Shown here: positions 52,401 to 61,424 of the stretch, in pieces
How positions within the stretch are numbered: the first letter of the stretch is position 1
Layout of the letters: every line of letters starts with the position of its first letter
From: Echinococcus granulosus
Taxonomy: Eukaryota; Platyhelminthes; Cestoda; Cyclophyllidea; Taeniidae
Direction of reading: 5' to 3'
DNA: 64,000 nucleotides
Assembly (NCBI RefSeq): GCF_000524195.1
Contig: NW_020170573.1
Span: 31,282-95,281, forward strand
Position numbers and translations under genes: made by a program
The notes under the pieces: generated by a model
The model's database searches: none
What the model was told of the DNA's origin: nothing
Seen by the model: only the letters and a program-made list of their open reading frames with translations

Positions 52401-55400
52401 CCAATGCAAGTGAATGAAAAAATGCGGTTGAAATACAATCTTTTCTTTCTATTTACCTTGTTTCATGAGTCCGAGAGGCGAAGGTACTCGGGTCTGGATC
52501 GAAGTTTCCACCGTGTTGTTGGATGCGTAAGGCCAGTGGAAGACAGACCACTGCAGTAGGAGTCTGAGTGGTTGAGGGTGTCACGTTCGATCCGCCCGCA
52601 GTGGCATTATCCGAGACGGCATAAGCCGAGCGACCGCTAGAGTTTTCGCCCTCCCCACCGTCCTCCGTACCCGAAATTGGCGGTGCAGGGGGTGGCGGAG
52701 GTAGCGTGTTTGAAGGTGGTAATGGATCCGAACCGGCCAACATTTGGAAGAGGAATTCACTCAGGGAATAGGGCACGTAGGCGGCTTGAGTGGATAACCC
52801 AAAAATAGCGTCTCGTGAGAGTGCGCTTATGATAAACGATGAAAGAGCAGAGAGTAATTATTCTGATTACAGAAACCCAATTATTTCTAGCTCACTTAAA
52901 ATGTATGCAGCATAGATGACCAATTCCACAAAATTCCAAGTGTTCATGATCATTATCCAGATTGCCAACTCAGTGAGACGCCTGTCAAATGTATAAAAGT
53001 GATGCCCGAATTCGCAACAGCATTCGAAAAAGAGGCTGGTAATCGAAGGTTTTAGCATAGCCGTGATCGTGCAGAACTAAGGGGACCCCGAGATGTGTCA
53101 TAAAATTAAAACCGAGATTGCGAAAATTACACTAATGTGCACGCTTTTAAGTGTAGCAGTGTCTATCTTGCATAATACCTTTGCATGAAAAAAAGTCCGA
53201 CCCAAGCCGAAAAAAATTACTCTTCAATTACAGTTTCAGAAGTAAGTGAGTCAAATTTTCAGATTAACTAACTCGTGAGAAAAAAGCAAAGAGAATGGCC
53301 TACTTCTCCCCACAATAGTAGCATAAGACATACCGGCGTGAAAATTAAAACTACCGCGGTGCGAGATTCCTGTTGCAAGCATCCCTTTAGACACCAAAAA
53401 AACACTACTTGTGTTCCACTTTAAAAAATGACATAATATTAATGCTTTAAAAGTACTTTGATTTTATACACCGTTGCGTAGTCCATTTATCAATAATATA
53501 AGTCACATATATGTTCTGCCTATGCCAGGTGACGACGATCAAACAGACCATCATGCATTTAGGAGAAAGTGGTACTATTGTTTCCGTGTTCCAACTCACC
53601 CGAGCAATCACCAAAGCGGTTCACCCCATCACCCAAAAGCTGTGCCTCACGTCGAACGCTCTCGATAACCCAAGGACAAGCTAATTCGAGGGGAAGGCGG
53701 TAGAGTCGAGAGAGCAGCGAAGCCTCGTGATCGAAGAGACGCACCTCCATGGCTGCCACGGTATGTTGAGGTCGTGGTAGAGCGAGCATTAACAGACCCA
53801 GCCGGAAGCTCAACTCTATGTCAAGGGAGAACCACTCAGCAGCGCTGTCAGCGGTGGTACCGACGGCAGCTCCAGTGCCAGCAGAAGAGGTAGTGAAGGC
53901 GGGTGGATGGTAGACGCCACCCCCTGAATCACCGCCTTGCGTAGACGGATGTGCCAGATGCTGATTGGATAGTGCGGGGGGATACACCAAGCCCTCATTG
54001 TAATGGAAACCGTACAGGCAATCCATCAAGTATTCCACGCAGTACACCCACTCCGTGAACTAAGGTAGGGAATGGAATGAACGAATTCACTGAAATATGT
54101 TCAATCCTTCCACATCCTTGCTTGTATATAAGAAGGCATCAGTTATTTCCATCACTGTGCCATAATTGTCAAGTCGTTCAGAATAAAACTCAAAATTATT
54201 GTCCATGCACCTAAGTTCAAACCAAAGGGTGCAACAACTGAGTGGAAGCTGGACATGTGTGAGCATACAGGCTGTTCTAAAAGCTGATAAGACTGATACA
54301 GAAAAGTACTGCTATTCGCTAGCATATCACATAGAATCACAATTTTTTGGATCTTTACGTCAGATGCTTCAAAGAATACACACCACCTATCACACCGTTT
54401 CCCTGATATCACAAAAGGAAGAAAGCGCAAAATTGAAGGAAAGTATGAACAGGTAAAACCACTCACAGTGATACTGAATTCAGCTACCTCTGACACATAG
54501 AAATCTGTCCACAGTTTGGCCAACTGTTCTAATTCTGAGGATCTTTGTGGAGCAACGTTGGAAGCTGGTCTTCTCAAGCTACTACCGCCGCCACCGCCCC
54601 GTCTGGACGTCGTCGCTGCCGTCATCACAGATGATGCTCCCACCGAAGTGTTCATGGCGGCGGTAGTAACAGTGCGGCGATAGCGGCGAGTAGAGCCGGT
54701 GGAGGAGTTGAGACATGGAACTCTATCCACACGTTTAAGAGACTCAGTCAGGGGGTCGATTTGAGCAGCCATCTCGAGATTTTGCAGAGCCGCACTCCTC
54801 GCTGCAGCCACGAGGGAGGGGGCCGAGAGGAGCATCTCAAGGGCCAGATGGCGAACCCAGGCAAGAGCTGTACCCGTATCATCATGCGTGACGAGGCCCT
54901 GACAACGGGCAAAGTTGGTCTACAAGAGAGGGGTGTTGAGAAATTTATAATGAGTAAGAAGGTAGTGAAGTGAAGTGACTGTACGCATACCTACCCCAAA
55001 TTGACCTCTCATTGATGGGTAGCTCTGACACCCTGTAGTTTCTTGCGAATCAAAGGACTCACTCAGCAATTCCATGCCAGTGGAATATTCATCGACGAAG
55101 GCTCCGTCAAAGTGGGGAAGTGCTGTAAATAAAATATGCAAAGGTTTATCGAGTTCCCTCAGTTGCGATGAACCAATTGGATCAGGGTACGTATCAACAG
55201 ATCATATTACGAAAGGGTACTGTGGGAGAATCATAAATTCTACATACTGTAGTATTTAAAGGCTACGAAGAGTGCTGTCGCGCACCAATATCGCCCGATT
55301 ACGAATGAAAATAAGTACCATAATAGGAATATTACCCTGTATGAATTGTTCCTTTGTCAGAGCGTGAGTGGGTGGCATCTCTGTTGACCACGTAATTCTG

Positions 55401-58287
55401 AAAGGGTTGAAAGAGTAGTTCTTGAGCATTTTAAGCACGCGATTTTCGTCTGCCTAAAACCCGTGCCATCGCGTGTCCCGGAAGAAAAATATGCATGACC
55501 TGATGGTCGAGCAACCAATCCAGCTGAACGAAGAATGGCTTTGCTGCAATAAAAACCCCATAGCACATTTAAATGAAATTAACGTGCATCAACAATTTGG
55601 GAAAACGTCATTACCTGTACCGTAAAAATTAAAACAAACGGGATTTGAGGTGAAAGTTCCTTTTAGGAGCATAGTGTTATCGCTAAAATTGATGTATAAA
55701 ACAAGCCTGGTTTTCGGTACCATAGAAGCACATTCGAAAATATCGGCACATTAATTAAAGGCATCGAAGTCATAGAAAAAAGCAACCAATTGTTGAGTTC
55801 AGATTAAAGTGAAAATAGGAACATACTGACAGGCCTGGATAGCAGGTTTGAAACCAACAAATAATTTCTGGTTGTTGTCGGAGAAGAGATTTCTCATATT
55901 TTCCAGCGAACCAACCAGGAGTGCCGAACCAGCGGAAGTGGAGAACTGGGCTACTCGCATGCCCCTCTGCGCTTTCATGATTGCTGTCTGGTGCCAGGTG
56001 GAGAGCTTCGAGATGAACCGCTTTCGAGGAGAGCCCTTTTCACGGAGCTTCGGATCGAGGCACACGAGGCGCCAAACGTCGACCAAGGTCTCGCACAGCC
56101 ATGCCGCTCCATAGCAGGACTGCTTCCGCTTACCCACCTGTGAAGGTCTAACTTGCATGTCCACATTCAACTGCACCACGTACCACCAGAACATAATCTA
56201 AACATTTTGAGAAGCAGAATTAGAAAACACTAACAGTGTCAAAAACATCAGATGCATCTCCATTTGAACATACTCTGGATGATTCGAGAACGTACTTCTG
56301 AGACTGGATATTTTAGCTATGATTGTACCAATATATACAAAAAAACGTACTAAATAGTCACTACAAACCAGTAGGTTTCATTATTTATGGGTCAGAATTC
56401 GACCCTTATTAACCTAGGCGAAGATATTAGTGCGCATTTAGCCAAATCGGTAAAGGAAGAGAACCCAAAAAAAGTATATTGTAAATTATTTCACTTGACC
56501 CTTAAGATCACAGCAACATATGTCTCTTGCTAGACTAATAAGCACTTTCAATACAATGAAGGTCATGATTAACACCAGATGGTGTGAGGGAAGCTTTCAC
56601 CAACATCATAAGTTTATAAAAGAGGAAAGAAAAATGAGAAATGAAGGCCCTGTACCTCATCCACCTCAAGAATGCATCGAGTGAACATTTGGAGAATGGG
56701 GAGAGCATTTAAGTCTTTCTTGCGGAGCATTCCGATAATGATTGCAAGGAGAGCCCACACCCCACGCGGCTCATAGGTGCGCAGGGAGCGCAAAATGCAT
56801 ATCATCTCCTCGGAGTGGTGGGAGAGGCAGGAGTTAATGGAGGAGAGATCACCATGAAAGGGAGATTTAGTTTTAGAGAAGCGAACCAGGGTATTTCGTA
56901 ACTTTTCCTCCAGCGTTGAAATATCAAATCGCCAAGATGATGACTCTCCTATTAGGCCGCCGGCTGTAGGATCTGAAAGAATAGATGAACCCTCATTTAA
57001 GCAGCGTCTGGTAGGCTTTTGTCGATCCAACAATCATAAAACTCCAATGAAATAGCAAAATCGTAACCTTGTCCCTCCACAAAGCCCTTCACCGATGAAG
57101 CGTGTGGCAATAGAATGTCATCTAATATGCTTTGAGCGGCCGGAAGAATCTGGGGTAAAGATATTAAAAAACAGCATCAGCACAAAGAGAGGTAGAAGGT
57201 CTAACTGAGTAACAAGACACACAGCAGAGTATTACCTTCCTTGCACCAACATGGCAGATGAGTTGTTGGGCAAACAGTTGCAACTCGTTCTTGTTTAGCT
57301 TCGAGAGTGATTCTGATATAGGCGGACGATAGATGACAGACCCGGGTGAGCGGATCCGCTTGAGACAGGTGGCGACAACGTGGGCACACCACACACCACT
57401 ATCGGCAACTTGCTGTTTAGGGAGAGGAGCAGGGGGTGAGTGCAAACAGGAGTCGTTTGGAAGGTCGCCCCTTTGGTTTAATGATTGCTGTTGCTGTGAA
57501 ATTCCTTCCACCTCCATAGTGCATGTACAAGAGCAAGAAGTAATGCACGTGCGATCAAACATTAGCGAGACACGATGAATAAGAGTGAAATTAGAAGAAG
57601 TGGATTGAATTGGTGCCTCAACCAAAACACTTGCGCTAAGAAAAAAACCTGTAAGCAAAAGCGATACATCGTGAAGTCAGAGCGGGAACGATGACTTGAT
57701 GCTGATCACTTGGAATGAACAAACTGAAATGTAAACCCACCGATTTGCACACAGTCACGAACAGCGTCTTTGGCTAATAATGCAACACCATCGTTGAAAG
57801 AATGCGAGCCACCAACACTTAGACACGAATACAGCCGAATGTTTTCCTCGTTAGAAGGAAAGCTGCAAAACGCTATGAGTTTCTGCACCTCCTCCGGAAC
57901 AATGAAATGACTACAGTAAATAGCCTCAAAGGGGATGTGCTTCGCAAACACCTTTGCACCTATTTTGAGTAGAGAATCCGGTCCAGTGGGTTGGGGTTCT
58001 TAAACAAGTAGAATAACTATGATAGTCCAGGACAAGTAACTCAAATGCAGTCTAGTATGAGTGATGTATGAGCAAGAGATATGTAAAGCTGAATATGCAT
58101 GAAACTTAGGTGCGCATGCGGAAATGAAAAACACACTTGTTTTTTTGCGAGAAGGATCGAATACAGTACCGTTATCAGCACGAGTCAACAAATCCATATT
58201 CAAATCGCTACCGGAAGAGTAGGTGGACATTTCGGCATCACTGCCCATTTCGTTTATTGAAACGTCCGAAACTTCGGAAGAACTCAT
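46483..58287 (-). CDS. ZSWIM8: Zinc finger SWIM domain-containing protein 8
   Basis: Substrate receptor of a cullin-RING ubiquitin ligase; in animals it drives Argonaute turnover in target-directed microRNA decay and clears misfolded neuronal proteins (EBAX-1 in worms). Exons in order: 58287-58170, 57998-57741, 57648-57236, 57149-57068, 56972-56656, 56197-55827, 55543-55461, 55380-55336, 55122-54995, 54919-54467, 54059-53600, 52811-52457, 52337-51850, 51776-51670, 51631-51284, 50681-50484, 50292-50083, 49973-49467, 49386-49242, 48901-48561, 48174-47525, 46831-46483; about 2140 aa (human 1837). Landmarks: AKHIPFEAIY and NEENIRLYSCL in exon 2; the SWIM finger FDRTCITSCSCTC ... WCAHVVATCLKRI in exon 3, split by a long insertion; WRFDISTLEEKL and RTYEPRGVWALLAII in exon 5; LVDVWRLVCLDPKL in exon 6; GMAAVDSSAPETTSSDNSPT in exon 15; NRNLHFAAFQ in exon 16; SRTYSRHVAWISQQV in exon 17; FQLASYWFQLYE in exon 18. 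The N-terminal BC-box/cullin-box seen in vertebrates is not visible. Several Ser/Pro/Gly-rich linkers and a proline-rich tail are present. Confidence 0.94.
46885..47345 (-). repeat. Intronic repeat family B, copy 2 (in the last ZSWIM8 intron)
   Basis: On the minus strand it runs from GAGTGCTGTATGCTGAGAAC through TTGAAACGTTTTCACCATTC to TGTCGTTTACCACC. It matches 37745-38110 on the plus strand at roughly four bases in five by eye. The open frame of about 140 codons here is not a ZSWIM8 exon, because exons 21 and 22 join in phase across it. Confidence 0.7.
51155..51262 (-). repeat. Possible SINE-like repeat remnant in a ZSWIM8 intron
   Basis: Plus-strand GGCTACTAGCCTCCCAGCTC with TTCCGCACATTTGTAAT and CATCAAGATGTCCTCGGAAG resemble the reverse consensus, but the hairpin is lost. 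Confidence 0.35.
51632..51669 (-). other. Mini-intron of ZSWIM8 (38 nt)
   Basis: Between exons 14 and 15 the reading frame contains an in-frame TAG and must be interrupted. Splicing from AAA|GTGGGT to CGTAAG|AATGAT removes 38 nt and keeps phase 0. The intron includes CTAAC, a good branch-point match. A nearer acceptor (CTAACTAG|ACT) would make the intron only 17 nt. Confidence 0.6.
57413..57511 (-). other. Candidate exitron inside the ZSWIM8 SWIM finger
   Basis: A 99-nt stretch without stops begins at GAG|GTGGAA and ends in a strong pyrimidine-rich acceptor, CTCTCCCTAAACAG. Removing it keeps the frame and brings the CxC and CxH zinc ligands from about 44 residues apart to about 11, closer to the six residues of human ZSWIM8. 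The donor is weak, so it may be a retained or facultative intron or simply an insertion. Confidence 0.5.
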
Positions 58288-58689
58288 AACAGTGCATCAA
58301 ACGATGAGACTGACAGTGGTAATGGTGATCAGGCGTGGGCCACCTATGCAACCTTACCATCTTTCATTTGGCCAATCAAATCACGACCATGGACATAATT
58401 AGAGAGAAACTAGGCTAATGCTGGCAGAATGGTTAAAAAATATTAAATATTTAATAGTTTTAAGGTTACTTTCAGCCATTCGTAGTTAAATATTATTTCT
58501 AGATGGAGGCAGATGCAGTTTAACACGTTATCAAATTTAAGCTAAGAGCAATTAAATATCATGACGACTTTACCTACGCAATTATTTGTCATTACCCTAA
58601 ATCATAGAAAATTCCTAGAGTCCTACATCGACATTAGATTAATAGTTATAAGCCGAACGCCATGTATTCATTCCTGCATTAGGTTTCAC

Positions 58690-58805
58690 TAGCTTTTTGT
58701 CCCTGTGTCCTCAGTCGGCCCTACTGCTCAGAGATGTTCCGACTATGGCATCTGCATCAGTAGTTCACTGGCCTCTGTACATTCGTAATCTTTACATTCT
58801 TGCTT
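58690..58805 (-). repeat. SINE-like repeat remnant (reverse)
   Basis: Plus-strand TATGGCATCTGCATCAGTAG, TTCACTGGCCTCTGTACATT and CGTAATCTTTACATTCT follow the order of the reverse family consensus with many changes. Confidence 0.4.
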
Positions 58806-59224
58806 GTTGATCTCCCAAGATCTTTCGGAAGGAAATGGGCACTACAATTTGCAATTGCTATCACCCCCATGCCTCTTCCCTCTCTCTGATCCTTCCTTCA
58901 TTCTCTTCAATCCTGTCTTTTCATCCGGCCGACCTCTTCTTCCTCATGTCTTCCACCGTTTAAAGCTATTTAACTCTACCTTCTTTTATTTTCCTCATTA
59001 CGCCTTGCAGCTCACTTTTGCTGTTAAAATCCAAATAAAGAATTCATTTGTTTGAGGAAGGTTTAAGGTCAGTTCAAAGTGATCGGTCAAAGCTATCGTT
59101 TAACACACAATCATTGGAGTCGCGATGACTTAAAGTATTTTACTCGTCTTAGTTCCTTTATTTTAAATTTAATCAGGTAAATTGTCCACAGCCAAAATCT
59201 TTTTCATGCAAAAACAGGTTAAGC

Positions 59225-59300
59225 GCTAGGACAAGGTAGTGCAGAGAACGACGGGCTCTTCCTTGTACATTTGTAGTTCATATCATACACACTTCGAATA
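59225..59300 (-). repeat. SINE-like repeat fragment (reverse)
   Basis: Only the block GGGCTCTTCCTTGTACATTT with GTAGTTCATAT resembles the CTTCTGTACxTTxGxAATxCATAT part of the reverse consensus. Confidence 0.3.
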
Positions 59301-59394
59301 ATTTTGTCAAGTAGGATACGTTTGTGTTCCCATTAATAACTTCAATGCAGTATTAAAATGTACGTCTAGCTTCAAGCGCTCCACATTCTCCGCA

Positions 59395-59530
59395 TTTTAA
59401 AATCTGGTCTTGCGGAATGTACCGCTGCCCATCTCTGTAGTCCCCAGGTCTTCTGTATGACAATGACAAATCATTCTTCGATATTGGGATGCCTTACAAC
59501 GACCTAAGGAAAGGTTTGGGGCGCTGAGGA
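59395..59530 (-). repeat. SINE-like repeat remnant (reverse)
   Basis: Plus-strand CCCCAGGTCTTCTGTATGAC, then ATATTGGGATGCCTTACAAC and AAGGAAAGGTTTGGGGCGCT match the reverse consensus from the CCAGCCCTTCTGTA block to the AGGAAAGxCTxGGGGCGCT end. Confidence 0.5.
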
Positions 59531-60394
59531 ACTTTGGTTTGCCACCCGCTCTCCAACTGAATGAACCAAACCTTAAGATGACTTATGTCCTACATCTAAG
59601 GATGTAAATGGTTCATCCCTTAGGCATCAGCCCGATTGCCATTTTCTTCTTTTAAACTAGAAAACCGCTTAGAGCCGTAACAAATGTGATGTTGAGCAGG
59701 AAAATGACAGTTCCACCTTGTCTTGTCCCCCCTCTCCTCCAATTGATTAATTAAGCAATTAATTCACCAAATCTTAGATGTGTCGTTTATCTTCCTTTCC
59801 TCCCTTAAGCCACATTTTGGTGAAATGGGTGAACCCATTTTTTTCCTGATTGGAAAGTCACCAGGCGAAGGAGCTCGTCCCATAGCTGGTCAAAAGTGTG
59901 CGCTCCTTTTGTGTAGGCCGTCACCACTGAAGACTCGTAAACTGCTTTCACCAACCCCATCGGGTTGGTTGACGCAGTCTAAGGTCTTATCATCCCCTGT
60001 GAGATAAAAAAACCTCTTTTTTCCATCTACCAATGTCGCGGAGCGCTACTCCGTTGTCGGGGGCAGCAGAGGTACTCTGCCTTCCCCCATCTAGCGTCGA
60101 CGCAAAGCACCCTTTGCCACAATCGGTAACCAATAACGATTCAGAATTGGGTAACCTTGTAGCTTCCAGCATACCTACAGTACGAGCTGCAAATCGACCC
60201 AAAAGGGACACTTCCGCGACCCTCGTGGAATGCATTCGTCGGTGGCAGGTGGATAGAAACCGCGCCGAGAGTATAACGCGTCTCAGAGGCATAACAATAG
60301 AGCCATGTAGTGAATAGTAGTGGAGTCGTGCGACCCTGAGTCACAAAAAAAACAGACATATAGATCCGCTATGGAATCACGTAAAGTTAAGTCG

Positions 60395-60850
60395 TAGGAG
60401 TGGTGGATCAATATATCGACTCAGAGAGAAACCACATGATCCTAAGATCAACGTAGGCACAGATCGATATCTAGATCAGTAATGATGTGACACAAACTGT
60501 AAATAGACGCAGACCGATGTATAGATCCCCTGATGCTGAGTCACGTGACTACGGCAATGGACATAGATCGATATATGGATGCCTTGGCGGCAAGTCACGT
60601 AACCCCTTGATAGACATGGATCGATATATAGACCCCCTGATGGAGAGTTATGTAAGCCTGGTGATAGATGGAGCCCAGTGCATTGACCCCAATGATGTTG
60701 CATGAGATCTAGTGATAGATTTGCACGATATATGGATTCAAATTGATGAGTTGCGTGGCTCTGTGGATAGACATTGGCCAATGTATGGATGCCCCAAAGA
60801 TGAGTCACATGACCCTGTGCACAGACATAGCGACGTAGGCTGGGTCACGT
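60395..60850 (+). repeat. Minisatellite, unit about 53 bp, about eight degenerate units
   Basis: The motif GATCGATATATxGAT recurs near 60407, 60461, 60511, 60563, 60617, 60722 and 60777, spaced 50-55 bp apart (one double spacing of about 105). Each unit continues with CCCCTGATGxTGAGTCACGTGAC-like sequence and a GATAGACAT link. The units are well diverged, so the array is old. Confidence 0.8.
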
Positions 60851-61084
60851 TTCTCGGAAGTATATACCAGAATCTATTTATCACTCCACTGTGCGCTCAC
60901 GTGTGCGGTAGAGATATGCATTTTTTCATGAAGTATAATATAATGTATAATTACATAGCAACAATCTAGTTTTAACTGCGAAATAACATCTTACACAAAT
61001 CTTTTTTGTAGTACATATAAGTAATATGTAAAATACATTAGAAATGCATTGGTTGTTTGTTGAATGGTCGGTTCTGGTAAAGGG

Positions 61085-61240
61085 CCACTTTGTCTTGGCC
61101 ATCTTACCTCTCCGGGTGGGCTAGTCTCTAAGCCATGCCAGTAACCCTAATACCTTCTGTATGTTGGATATGTATATTCTGTCCCAGTATTATGTCTTTA
61201 ATCGTTCTCAGGAAAGCCTCGGGACGCTACAACATATATT
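61085..61240 (-). repeat. SINE-like repeat copy (reverse)
   Basis: Minus strand: TTGTAGCGTCCCGAGGCTTT, CCTGAGAACG, AAGACATAATACTGGGACAG, AATATAC, AGAAGGTATTAGGGTTACTG, GGCATGGCTTAGAGACTAGC. It is a clear copy just before the Ty3/Gypsy fragment. Confidence 0.7.
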
Positions 61241-61424
61241 TGACATATCGTATTTAGAAAGCATATTTTTTATCCAATGTCACATATATGCAGCACTTAT
61301 GTTGTTTAAATGTGCCTTTCAGAAAAGGAGCGGGCATTTGAGTCTAACCTCGTGATCGAGGAGAACTCAAAGCCTGACGAATGATAGAGCATCTAAACCC
61401 AATCAGTCTCCTCATTCCTAGGAT

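Larger units (their letters stand above)
58288..61329. other. Intergenic region upstream of ZSWIM8, repeats only
   Basis: No convincing gene. It carries SINE-like remnants near 58690, 59225 and 59395, the minisatellite at 60395-60850 and a better SINE-like copy at 61085. The open frames at 60033-60317 and 60487-60808 lie in or beside repeats and show no known domain. An upstream exon of ZSWIM8 supplying a cullin-binding box could be hidden here. Confidence 0.5.

Noticed and set aside
60476..60808. A 110-codon minus-strand frame with repeating peptide
   Set aside because: The periodicity comes from the 53-bp minisatellite, not from a repeat protein.
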